Origin: DATKMP01 sp963790045
Lineage (GTDB): Bacteria > Bacteroidota > Ignavibacteria > UBA10030
Direction of reading: 5' to 3'
Length of the DNA stretch: 64,000 bases
NCBI GenBank assembly: GCA_963790045.1
Contig: CAWBMS010000015.1
Span: 65,458-129,457 of the forward strand
In this document: in pieces, positions 37,695 through 47,201 of the stretch
How the letters are laid out: the number at the start of each line of letters is the position of its first letter
How positions within the stretch are numbered: position 1 is the stretch's first letter
The notes under the pieces: generated by a model
Databases searched by the model: none
Told to the model about the DNA's origin: nothing
The model's input: the letters and a program-made list of their open reading frames with translations, nothing else
Translations under genes and position numbers: made by a program

Positions 37695-39056
37695 TTGATA
37701 CGTACAACCATAAAAAAACAAATGATTTTTTTCATCCTGTTTCTCGGATGCTCGGTTTCTGTTTCTGCCCAGAACCTTTCGCTCAAGCAATGTATCGAAT
37801 ATGCAAAACAAAACAACAGCAATATGAAAATTGCTGTTATGGAAACAGAAAAAAGCAACAAGAAGGTAACAGAACAAATAGGGAAAGGGCTTCCGCAGGT
37901 TGACATCAGCAGCACGCTGACCAACAACCTCGACATTAGCACGTCGCTGTTGCCGGGTGCATTATTCGGAAGCACTGAAGAATTTATTCCCGTGAAAATG
38001 GGAACAAAGTTCACGTCGAGCAACACACTCAGTCTGACACAAAAAATATTCGACGCCTCGTTCTGGGTCGGATTGAGCGCTGCGAAACTGAGCGACAAAC
38101 AGTCCGAGCTCAGTATGCAGCAAACGGAAGAAACTACATCGTACAACGTCAGCATCGCCTATTATCGAGTGCTGGTCGTTCAGAAACAATCCGAGAACCT
38201 CAAGGTCATTCTCGGCGTGTCGCAGCATGCCCTAACATCCACGGAGTTAAAATTTAAAAATGGCATGGCAAAGAAAATCGATGTCGATAAAATCCGCGTG
38301 AGTTACAACAGCACGCGTTCACAGTTGCAGCAAACGGAAATGAACGAGAAACAAGCGTTGAACAATTTAAAATATGCCATCGGTATGCCGATGGATAACA
38401 CCATTTCCCTTTCCGATTCGCTTGCAATACTCAAGACATCGACAGATCAGCAGACAAGTTCCGATGCCGACGGCTTTAAGAATCGTTTTGATTATCAACT
38501 GCAGGAAGTGACACTGGAAGCGCAGCAAGCAAGCCGCAACAACAATATTGCAGAATATTTTCCGACACTTTCCTTCTTTGCGAATTATAATTACAACGCG
38601 ATGCGTCCGGAGTTCAATATTTTCCAATCAGGTGAAGAATGGTATAAAAGTTCTGCTCTCGGATTGACGCTGAAGATTCCACTCTTTTCCGGCTTCCAGC
38701 GACTCTCCAGAGTGGGACAGGCGCAGGTTGAAGTGGAGCAAGCAAAAGAAAACATCAAGCTGAAAGAGCAGGCGATCAAAGTTGAAATTTTGAATTATGA
38801 AATTCAGTATAAAACAGCGCTGGAGAATATCGAGAATGAACGCGAAAACCTTGCCTTAGCCGAAAGCGTCTATGAAAACACACAAATGGAATTTAAGCAG
38901 GGAACAAGCTCCGCGCTGGAATTAGTTCAAGCGGAAAGCGCTCTCCGGGAAACACAGAACAATTATTACACAAAACTTTTAACCTTGTATACTGCCCAAT
39001 TGGACAAAGAGAAAGCAAATGGAACTCTCATTAATTTCATCAACAATCTAAAGTGA
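37695..39056 (+). CDS. TolC-like outer-membrane efflux protein (system 2)
   Basis: About 453 residues. The TTG at 37695, with AAGGA nine bases ahead, begins the frame; an ATG at 37722 (MIFFILFLGC) is an alternative. A signal peptide ends near VSVSAQN. Outer-membrane efflux features: LKQCIEYAKQNNSNMKIAV and the second-repeat FKQGTSSALELVQAESAL. Part of the TetR-controlled operon; the stop overlaps the adaptor's possible GTG start. Confidence 0.9.
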   Translation: MIRTTIKKQMIFFILFLGCSVSVSAQNLSLKQCIEYAKQNNSNMKIAVMETEKSNKKVTEQIGKGLPQVDISSTLTNNLDISTSLLPGALFGSTEEFIPVKMGTKFTSSNTLSLTQKIFDASFWVGLSAAKLSDKQSELSMQQTEETTSYNVSIAYYRVLVVQKQSENLKVILGVSQHALTSTELKFKNGMAKKIDVDKIRVSYNSTRSQLQQTEMNEKQALNNLKYAIGMPMDNTISLSDSLAILKTSTDQQTSSDADGFKNRFDYQLQEVTLEAQQASRNNNIAEYFPTLSFFANYNYNAMRPEFNIFQSGEEWYKSSALGLTLKIPLFSGFQRLSRVGQAQVEVEQAKENIKLKEQAIKVEILNYEIQYKTALENIENERENLALAESVYENTQMEFKQGTSSALELVQAESALRETQNNYYTKLLTLYTAQLDKEKANGTLINFINNLK

Positions 39057-39061
39057 ACACT

Positions 39062-40123
39062 ATGAACAAGAAAAGAATCATACTTTTGGCAATCATTGCG
39101 GTTGTAGTCGTTTTCGCGGCGATAAGATTGATAAGCAACCGCAATCGCATCGTTTCTCAGAATGAAAATCTTACTGCCGATTTTGTTACGGTAAGCATTG
39201 CCAACGTGGAAAAGAAAACTTCTTCTTTCACTCTCAACTTGACAGGAACATTATATCCATACAAGGAGCTTGACATACCCGCGGAAACCCCCGGCAAAAT
39301 AATTTCTCTCAATTACGAACTCGGGCAGTATTTTCCAAAAGGCGGGGTTATAGCGACGATCGACGACAAAATAAAAAAGCTTACCTACGAATCGGCAAAG
39401 ATCGATGCAGATAGATTAAAGAAAGATTTTGAACGTACAGAAAATTTATATAAAGGCGATGCGTCTTCTGAACAGGAATATGCACTCGCTCGTTCTTCGT
39501 ATGAAACTGCTCGAAATAAATTTGAGGAAGCGGAAAAACAGTTATCCTACACACAAATAACCGCACCCATAGCAGGAACAATCACAAAAAAAATAGTTGA
39601 AGAAGGGACATACGTTAAGGAGGGCGACAAGATTGCATCAATAGTCGATGTATCGAGATTGATAGTCAAAGTAAATGTTTCCGAATCGAATGTTTATTAT
39701 ATACATATCGGCGATAGGGTAAAGATTACGACCAATATCTACCCCGGCATAACGTTCAACGGAAAAATAAGTTTTGTAAGCCCGCGTGGCGACGATACTC
39801 ATAATTACCCGGTTGAAGTTGAAATTGTGAACAGCACAAAAAATCCTTTGAAAGCTGGAACATTTGTAAATGTTGAAGTAGGAATCGACTCAAAGCATAC
39901 AACGTTATATATTCCCCGCGAAGCTTTGCAGGGAAGCATCAAGGACGCAAAAGTCTATATTGCCTCTAATGGGAAAGCACTATTAAGAGATATTGTGATC
40001 GGACGGGAAGGCAACGAATCTCTCGAAGTAGTATCCGGGCTTACTGAACACGATAAAGTGATTGCAAGCGGACAAATCAATTTAACGGATAACAGATCTA
40101 TTAAAATCATCGAAAACAAGTAA
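39062..40123 (+). CDS. RND periplasmic adaptor (system 2)
   Basis: 353 residues from the ATG at 39062 (MNKKRIILLAIIAVVVVFAA), a membrane anchor; a GTG at 39053 overlapping the previous stop is possible. Lipoyl half DIPAETPGKIISLNYELGQ, hairpin with FERTENLYKGDASSEQEYA, second half ITAPIAGTITKKIVEEGTYV, and the beta-barrel. It connects pump and outer-membrane channel. Ten bases before the pump gene. Confidence 0.9.
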   Translation: MNKKRIILLAIIAVVVVFAAIRLISNRNRIVSQNENLTADFVTVSIANVEKKTSSFTLNLTGTLYPYKELDIPAETPGKIISLNYELGQYFPKGGVIATIDDKIKKLTYESAKIDADRLKKDFERTENLYKGDASSEQEYALARSSYETARNKFEEAEKQLSYTQITAPIAGTITKKIVEEGTYVKEGDKIASIVDVSRLIVKVNVSESNVYYIHIGDRVKITTNIYPGITFNGKISFVSPRGDDTHNYPVEVEIVNSTKNPLKAGTFVNVEVGIDSKHTTLYIPREALQGSIKDAKVYIASNGKALLRDIVIGREGNESLEVVSGLTEHDKVIASGQINLTDNRSIKIIENK

Positions 40124-40133
40124 GACATTCATC

Positions 40134-43100
40134 ATGACAATAACAGAATTAGCAATAAAAAGATCGACACTGGTGGTAATAATTTTTACCGCGCTTAGTT
40201 TACTTGGAATATTTTGTTATAGAATGCTCAACTACGAGCTTATCCCAAAAATAGACGTGCCGGTGGTAATGGTTACGACCAGTTATCCCGGCGCTTCGGC
40301 AGATGAAGTCGAATCATCCGTAACAAAAAAATTGGAAGATGCGCTATCGGCTCTAGAAAATGTAAAATACATGAGTTCTTCTTCTCAAGAAGGATCTTCG
40401 AGTATTACAATGGAACTGATTGCTAATGCCAATACCGATCTAGCGCTTCAAGACGCACAGAGAAAGGTGAATGCCGTTTTGTATCAATTACCAACAGGCG
40501 CAAAAACACCATCATTAGTTAAATTTTCTAGCGAAGATATTCCGGTGCTCAAGCTTGGGGTACATGCAAAAATGGTATCAACAAAATTATATCAAACCAC
40601 AAAAGATCAAATAAAACCTCAGTTATCAAAAATAAACGGTGTGGCTCAAGTTACACTTCTTGGCGGTGATCAACGTGAAATAAAAATAAATGTGGATAGA
40701 AATAAGCTTTCTGCATATAAAATTTCAATCAGTCAGGTCTATAATGCAGTAAGTAATTCCAACATGCAATTTGCCACGGGGAAAATAGAAGGAATAACTA
40801 GCCAGTATACTGTTCGCCTTTCCGGGAAGATAGCTTCACTTGATCAATTAAGAAGCATTATCATTGCTAAAAATGCCAACGGCAGTATAATCAAACTATC
40901 AGATATTTCGGAAATTGTCGATGGTATCGCCGAGTATGCAAATCTTAACAAGATAAACGGCGAAAGCTCAATCGGAATACAAATACAAAAACAGTCCGAT
41001 GCAAACTCCGTTAAAGTGTGCGAACTTGTTAAGGAAGAAATGGCAAGGATCGAAAGGCAATATGCTTCATCAGAACTCAAGTTCGAGATTGCTTCGGATA
41101 ATTCCATATTTACATTAGCGTCTGCAAATGCTGTGATAGAAGATTTAGGATTAGCAATTATACTTGTTGCAATCGTAATGTTTTTATTCCTTCACAGTGT
41201 CAGAAATTCCTTTATCGTTCTCGTCTCAATTCCCACTTCGCTCTTATCGGTTTTTACCGCGATGTATATTTTTAACTTTTCCCTCAATCTTCATGACGTT
41301 GATGGCGCTTTCGCTCGTCATAGGAATTTTAGTTGACGATTCGATTGTGGTGCTCGAAAATATATACCGGCATTTATCTATAGGAAAAGAAAAAAGGAAA
41401 GCAGCCCTTGATGGTAGAAATGAAATCGGATTTACCGCTGTTGCCATTACGATGGTGGATGTTGTGGTCTTTGTGCCGATGGCTCTTATTTCCGGTATGA
41501 TTGGTAGTATGCTTAGAGAATTTTCACTTGTGGTTGTCTTCTCTACGTTGATGAGTCTATTTTGTTTCCTTCACCGTTACGCCGCTATTGGCTTCACGGT
41601 TCAGCAAAATAGATAACCTGACTCGAAACACACTGATGGGAAGAATTGCACTGGGGTTTGAATCCATGTATAAAAAACTTGTCGTTTTTTATGAGAAAGT
41701 ATTGCGTTTAGGGTTAGGCAATAGGAAGATTGTTTTTGCCTTGGCGGCTGTATTATTTATCGCTTCGTTCTCGTTGGTCGTTTTTAATTTTATCGGAACA
41801 GAGTTTATGCCGAATAGCGACCGCGGAGAGTTCACCATTCAACTTGAGGGTGAACCTCAGAACACACTTCATCAGTCGAACCTGCTTGCCGAAAAAGTAG
41901 AAAAATTACTCTTTTCAAAACCGGAAGTATTAAAAGTATTTTCGAATATCGGCTATTCAAGTTCGAGTATGATGAGTGGAAGCAATGAACAACACAAATC
42001 GGAATTAACCGTTACCATCGTCGATAAAAAAGATAGGAAGCAAACAGTCGAGCAATATGCCGCCAATATCAAAAAAGAAATACTTGCAACGATACCCGGA
42101 TTAAAAGTCACGACAGCAGCCACCAGTATGATGGGTACGAGTGAAGCGCCAATCCAAATACTACTCCGGGGACCCGATATGAATGAAATCTACAAGGTGT
42201 CCGATCAGGTAATGAATTTGATAAAAGATGTCCATGGCATTAACGATATTAGGCTGTCGGTTGAAAAAAGCAAACCGGAAATGCATATTTCATTAGACCG
42301 CGATAAAATGTCGATGCTCGGACTCTCTGTTGCCGACATCGGTAATACGCTTCAACTTGCATTTGCCGGCAATACGGATCTGCAATACTCCGAACTTGGA
42401 ACAGATTATGATATTGATGTTAAGCTGGATCAATTCGACCGTAAAAAAACTGATGATATTGGTTCGATAACATTTACTAACTCCAAAGGCGAGATTATTG
42501 AACTAAGACAGTTCGCAAATATTTACCAATCACTAGGTCCGAATAAACTTGAGCGCTACGACAGAATTTCTTCGCTCACGATTAAAGCCGAGGTTTTTGG
42601 AAGGCCGGTTGGAACAGTTGGTGATGATATTCAGAAACTCATTGCTCAAAATATTCATTCGAATATAGTTACCATTGATTACATCGGTCAGATTCAACGT
42701 CAGTCGGAAGCATTTGGAAGTCTCTTCTTTGCGTTAGCATCGGCAATTTTACTTGTATATTTTGTAATGGTTGCGTTGTACAATTCTTATTTATATCCGT
42801 TTGTAGTATTATTTTCGCTGCCGGTTGCGGTAATTGGCGCCTTGACTGCGCTATCGCTCGCCGGGCAGAACATCTCGATCTACTCTTTAATCGGAATGAT
42901 TATGCTCATGGGATTAGTTGCAAAAAATGCAATCCTTCTTGTTGACTTTACTAATAAGTTGAAAGAAGAAGGGGCAAGCGTGCTGGAAGCACTTGTCGAA
43001 GCAGGTAAAGAAAGATTACGCCCGATTCTTATGACGACCGTTGCAATGGTCTTTGGCATGCTGCCGTTGGCACTTTCTACAGGTGCTTCGTCGGAAAGTA

Positions 43101-43267
43101 AGAACGGTTTAGCGTGGGTCATCATTGGCGGTTTAACGAGTTCTCTCCTATTAACGCTTATTCTTGTGCCTTCGGTTTATATGAGTATGGAAAATGTCAA
43201 GGAAAAAGTTCGCCTAAAGTTCTTAAAGAAAAAACCGGATGCCGAACCTGCAGCGGTAAGCGAGTAA
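40134..43267 (+). CDS. RND-family efflux transporter (system 2), two frame breaks
   Basis: About 1043 residues after repair. The first frame runs to FNFSLNL at about 41290, where a surplus base shifts it; the middle frame reads MTLMALSLVIGILVDDSIVV (proton-relay Asp pair) to FSTLMSLF; the TTTT at 41560-41563 has one T too many, after which VSFTVTPLLASRFSK continues to 43267. Late motifs: GTEFMPNSDRGEF and GLVAKNAILLVDFTNKL. Typical drug or metabolite exporter of the hydrophobe/amphiphile class. Followed by a strong terminator. Confidence 0.92.
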
Positions 43268-43284
43268 TGATGGGTTTGCATACA

Positions 43285-43314
43285 AAAGAGCCAGTTCGAA
43301 AGAACTGGCTCTTT
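43285..43314 (+). terminator. Terminator of efflux system 2
   Basis: AAAGAGCCAGTTC pairs with GAACTGGCTCTTT (13 pairs, GAAA loop). The sequence after it (GTAGAG) has no long T run, but the stem itself ends in TTT. Confidence 0.75.
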
Positions 43315-43416
43315 GTAGAGGTATCAACGTTAAGGTAGGTTACTTCTACCACTCGGTCGCGGCGACCGCCGGTTACGCGTGCGCCGAATCCTTCGGCACC
43401 GGGGAATGCAGCGGTT
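43309..43416 (-). pseudogene. Remnant of a pectate-lyase-type gene
   Basis: On the minus strand this piece reads AAFPGAEGFGARVTGG and then RVVEVTYLNVDTST, the start of the mature domain of PL1-like pectate lyases (AFPGAEGFGA is their hallmark). A stop codon sits just upstream, and after the fragment the sequence runs into the terminator. No other part of such a gene is visible, so it is a decayed end. The rest of 43417-43608 shows no gene. Confidence 0.6.
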
Positions 43417-43608
43417 TACACCACTTATAACGAGGGTACAATTGCCAAAACCATTGTAAATAAAACACAATGTAAAAAAGAAGTCACAGTCTTCTCCCCG
43501 AAAGAAGTATTTTTAGATATAGAGTACATCCGTACACTGGTTTGTTGTGCGGTATAAAGGTAACAGATTTTATTGATAAAATCTTCTTATACACAAACCA
43601 AAATTATA

Positions 43609-43980
43609 TTACTTTTCTAAATCAATATTTTGAATCGGCAAATCCCAGTGCGCAAGAAGAATTTCGAATCGCCGCTGTTCTTCTTTCTGAAATAATTCCT
43701 GATCGGGATATAATTGTTTCGCCAGCGCATGTTCGTCGAAACCGTCATCGATCAATGATACATTCTTCCACACAATCGTTACGCGATAATCCCAGCGACC
43801 GTCTTCTGTTGCGTGATAACGCGGTTTTTCCGCCTTCACTTCTAGAAATCTTCCCATCTCGATTTGTTTTTTCAGAATGGGATAATGATTCTTTTTGAAC
43901 AGCCGGATGAATTCATCCGCATAACCCCATTTTGTCTTGTAATAATATTCTACCACAAACAGTTTTTCGTTCGTCGGCAT
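43609..43980 (-). CDS. Conserved-looking hypothetical protein
   Basis: 123 residues from the ATG at 43980 (MPTNEKLFVVEYYYKTKWGY); the open frame starts 11 codons earlier, but GAAAGGGGAAAAT lies just before the later ATG and decides for it. The protein is rich in charged and aromatic residues (FLEVKAEKPRYHATEDGRWDY) and has no signal or membrane segment. I do not recognise the family. It follows the aminotransferase in the same direction, separated by 35 bases, and may be its last operon member. Confidence 0.65.
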   Translation of the reverse strand: MPTNEKLFVVEYYYKTKWGYADEFIRLFKKNHYPILKKQIEMGRFLEVKAEKPRYHATEDGRWDYRVTIVWKNVSLIDDGFDEHALAKQLYPDQELFQKEEQRRFEILLAHWDLPIQNIDLEK

Positions 43981-44015
43981 ATATTTTCCCCTTTCAATAA
44001 TATTTTGTTGCAAAT

Positions 44016-45218
44016 TTATTTCTTCAATGCTTCTTTTAACACATCGCCGATGATATGAATTCCCTTTTCGATTTGATCTTCCGGTGTGTTGGAAAAGGAA
44101 ACACGAAAATGGCTATTATCGACACCATCGGGATCGAATGTTTTACCGACGACAAAGACAACTCCCTTTTCGATACTGCGTTTCAGCACCGAAAGTAAAT
44201 CCACTTGCGGCGGAAGTTTCAGCCACATATAAAAACCGCCGCGCGGTTCAGTCCATGTAATCTCCTCAGGAACATAACGGCGAATTGCAGAGACCATTGT
44301 ATCTTTACGGCGTTTATAAATACTTCGCAACGATTCGATGTACGTGTAAATTTTTCCGCTGCACACAAACTCATCGGCAAGCACCTGCGTGAAGTTGGGC
44401 GAACACGCATCCATCGCTTGCTTGCACAATTCCGCCTTCCGGTAAATTTCTTCCGGCACCAACATCCAGCCGAGACGAAAACCGGGGCCAAGAATTTTGG
44501 AGAACGAGCCGGTGTAACAAATCGTCAATTCATTTTCATACAATACCTTGAATGGCACAACACGCTTGCGAGCTTCTTCATCGAAATACAAATCGCCGTA
44601 TGCATCGTCTTCCACAAGCGGCAAATCATATTTTTTCAACACCGAAACCACATCTCGCTTGCGCTGTTCGCTGTATAACGTTCCCGCCGGATTGTGAAAG
44701 TTCGGCGTGAGATATGCAAACTTCGGCAATACAGATTTTGTTTCAGCGAAATATTGTTGCAATAAAGAAATAGTTATTCCATCATTATCTAAATCAATGC
44801 CATGAAGATTTGCCTGATACGATTTGAATGCAGAAATGGCTCCGATGAAGCATGGATTTTCCGTCAGCACCGTATCTTCAGGATCGAGAAATACTTTACC
44901 AAGAATATTGATCGCCTGCAACGAGCCGGTAGTAATAATGATTTTATTCGTATCGACCGGCAAGCTCTTCTTCTTCAAAAACTCTTTAAGCGAATCCAAC
45001 AGCGGCGGATATCCGGGCGTTGGCCCATATTGAAATGCGGTTCGCTTAATATCTAACGGAAGATTGTTGTATATATCGTCAATTTCTTTTGTGGGAAACA
45101 ATTCGTTGCCCGGCATACCACCGGCAAAGGAAATAATATCCGGCCGCGTTGCCAAACTCATTAAATCTCGAATCTCTGATGTTCGTAACGATGAAACTGC
45201 TTTTGAATAATGAATCAT
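44016..45218 (-). CDS. PLP-dependent aminotransferase (class I, 2-aminoadipate/aromatic type)
   Basis: 400 residues. Fold type I with FAGGMPGNELFP near residue 31, TTGSLQAINILGKVF for cofactor phosphate, LTPNFHNPAG, DDAYGDLYF and the Schiff-base lysine in YTGSFSKILGPGFRLGW, then PRGGFYMWLKLP. It resembles the catalytic half of MocR proteins and 2-aminoadipate or kynurenine aminotransferases. With the ACT protein and the PaaK-like ligase upstream, an aromatic or branched amino acid as substrate is a fair guess. Confidence 0.85.
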   Translation of the reverse strand: MIHYSKAVSSLRTSEIRDLMSLATRPDIISFAGGMPGNELFPTKEIDDIYNNLPLDIKRTAFQYGPTPGYPPLLDSLKEFLKKKSLPVDTNKIIITTGSLQAINILGKVFLDPEDTVLTENPCFIGAISAFKSYQANLHGIDLDNDGITISLLQQYFAETKSVLPKFAYLTPNFHNPAGTLYSEQRKRDVVSVLKKYDLPLVEDDAYGDLYFDEEARKRVVPFKVLYENELTICYTGSFSKILGPGFRLGWMLVPEEIYRKAELCKQAMDACSPNFTQVLADEFVCSGKIYTYIESLRSIYKRRKDTMVSAIRRYVPEEITWTEPRGGFYMWLKLPPQVDLLSVLKRSIEKGVVFVVGKTFDPDGVDNSHFRVSFSNTPEDQIEKGIHIIGDVLKEALKK

Positions 45219-45263
45219 GTTCTTTCTTTTTATCCAATACTATCTATTAAGATTTTCCTTCGA

Positions 45264-45689
45264 TTAGACTTCATAAATTTCGCTCGCGCTCAGCAATCCC
45301 ATTTTATGCTTTTGCAGTACTTCGATTGCCTGCTGCGGCGTGTCGGTGCGAATAATAACTGTGGCGCGATCACCCAATGCGAATGCATACATGTATTCGA
45401 TACTAATTTCTGCTGCGGATAAAATCTGCAACGCGCGGTGCAAGCCGCCGGATTGATGCGGCACCACAAGTGCAATCACATCCGTCACGTGAACGGAAAA
45501 TCCTTTCTCTTTCAACAATGTGAACGCTTCATCCGGTTTTGACACGATCAATCGCAGGACACCGAATTCGGCGGTATCGGCAATACTGAAGGCAGAGATA
45601 TTAATTGCTGCATCGGCAAGCGCGCCGGTTACATCCGTTAATCTGCCGGATTTATTTTCTAAGAACACGGAAAGTTGTTTGATAATCAT
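45264..45689 (-). CDS. Tandem ACT-domain protein
   Basis: 141 residues made of two ACT units: VFLENKSGRLTDVTGALADA (1-70) and SGGLHRALQILSAAEISIEY (70-141). Such proteins bind amino acids and usually regulate partners. It begins 8 bases after the PaaK-like gene, a pairing often seen with indolepyruvate oxidoreductase clusters; no oxidoreductase is in this window. Confidence 0.85.
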   Translation of the reverse strand: MIIKQLSVFLENKSGRLTDVTGALADAAINISAFSIADTAEFGVLRLIVSKPDEAFTLLKEKGFSVHVTDVIALVVPHQSGGLHRALQILSAAEISIEYMYAFALGDRATVIIRTDTPQQAIEVLQKHKMGLLSASEIYEV

Positions 45690-45697
45690 ACGTGCAC

Positions 45698-46999
45698 CTA
45701 TTGTAATTTTCGTTTATCGATCACGCGCTTGGCCTTGCCTTCGCTGCGTTCGATGGTTTTCGGTTCGACCAATTTGATGTTTGCATTAATGCCCAGCACG
45801 GATTCTATGTTGTGCTGAATTTTTTTCTTCAATCCTTCTAACTTTTTAATTTCATCGGAGAAAAATTGCTCATCCACTTCCACCCACACTTCCAGCACAT
45901 CCAAATTATTCACACGATCGACAATAAGCAGATAATGCGGCTTCGTCTCGCGCATTTCTAACAGCACTGCTTCGATCTGTGATGGAAATACATTCACACC
46001 GCGAATGATCAGCATATCATCCGAACGGCCCAAACATTTTTTCATCCGCACGACGGTACGGCCGCACGTACATTTTTCTGCATTTAATATCGTGAGATCG
46101 CGCGTGCGATACCGAAGCAGCGGCAGCGCTTCTTTCGTTACACATGTGAATACTAATTCGCCTAACTGTCCGTACGGCAGCACTTCCAAGGTATTCGGAT
46201 CGATGATCTCAGGAATGAAATGATCTTCGGCAATATGCGCACCACATTGATGCTCGCATTCAGACGCAACACCGGGGCCGATAATTTCGCTCAATCCATA
46301 AATATCGAAAGCTTTGATGTGCAATTTACTTTCGATTTCACGGCGCATTTCTTCCGTCCACGGCTCCGCGCCGAAAATGCCTGTTTTCAATTTCATCGTT
46401 TCCGGTTTAATCCCCGCTTCTGCCATCGCTTCGGCAAGGAATAAAGAGTACGACGGTGTGCACGCAAGAACGGTAGAACCGAGATCATGCATCAACTGCA
46501 ATTGCCGCTGCGTATTGCCACCGGACATCGGAATAACTGCGGCGCCGATTTTTTCTGCACCGTAATGGATTCCAAGCCCACCCGTGAACAAACCGTACCC
46601 ATAAGAAATTTGCAACACATCGTTTTTGCCTGCGCCCGCAGCCGTCAACGCACGTGCAACAACTTCCGACCACACGCCGAGGTCTCTGCGCGTATAACCG
46701 ACAACCGTCGGCTTGCCCGTCGTTCCGCTGGAAGCATGCACGCGTACCACTTCCGAAGCCGGAACTGCAAATAATCCGTACGGGTAATTGTCGCGCAAAT
46801 CCTGTTTCAGTGTGAACGGCAATTGCTTAAGTTGTTCCACACTTTTAATATCGCCCGGTTCGATGCCGCGCTTTTGAAATTCCTGACGATAAAACGGTAC
46901 GTTGTAATACAATCGCTCCACCATCGTTGATAATCGTTCGCTTTGCAGTTTTATCAACCGTTCGCGGTCCATACATTCGATATATTCATTCCAGATCAT
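45698..46999 (-). CDS. paaK: Phenylacetate-CoA ligase
   Basis: 433 residues, acyl-adenylate family. ATP loop HASSGTTGKPTVVGYT near residue 88, GYGLFTGGLGIHYG, IYGLSEIIGPGVASEC, YRTRDLT and the C-terminal hinge GRSDDMLIIRGVNVFPSQIE all fit PaaK. A zinc-type cysteine cluster (CTCGRTV) is also present. It would activate phenylacetate or another aryl acid with CoA. In bacteria without a full phenylacetate pathway it usually works with arylpyruvate oxidoreductases; the aminotransferase nearby fits that. The 202 bases upstream show no clear signal. Confidence 0.9.
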   Translation of the reverse strand: MIWNEYIECMDRERLIKLQSERLSTMVERLYYNVPFYRQEFQKRGIEPGDIKSVEQLKQLPFTLKQDLRDNYPYGLFAVPASEVVRVHASSGTTGKPTVVGYTRRDLGVWSEVVARALTAAGAGKNDVLQISYGYGLFTGGLGIHYGAEKIGAAVIPMSGGNTQRQLQLMHDLGSTVLACTPSYSLFLAEAMAEAGIKPETMKLKTGIFGAEPWTEEMRREIESKLHIKAFDIYGLSEIIGPGVASECEHQCGAHIAEDHFIPEIIDPNTLEVLPYGQLGELVFTCVTKEALPLLRYRTRDLTILNAEKCTCGRTVVRMKKCLGRSDDMLIIRGVNVFPSQIEAVLLEMRETKPHYLLIVDRVNNLDVLEVWVEVDEQFFSDEIKKLEGLKKKIQHNIESVLGINANIKLVEPKTIERSEGKAKRVIDKRKLQ

Positions 47000-47201
47000 A
47001 CTCGTTGCTTTTCTATGTTATGAAGATTCACATTCGTAAAGATAAGACATCTATTATATAATAAGAAAAATATTCGAAAAGATTCATAAAATAATTTAGC
47101 GGAGTAAAGAGAAGCATTTTCTACCATTACCATGGGTTGGTGAAAATACTGACAGAAGTAAAATCAAAACAATGATACTTCCATAGATTCGATGAAAATA
47201 T

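Noticed and set aside
25674..40099. AGATCT avoidance as proof of the restriction specificity
   Set aside because: Several AGATCT sites are present, and counting by eye over one window cannot test avoidance.
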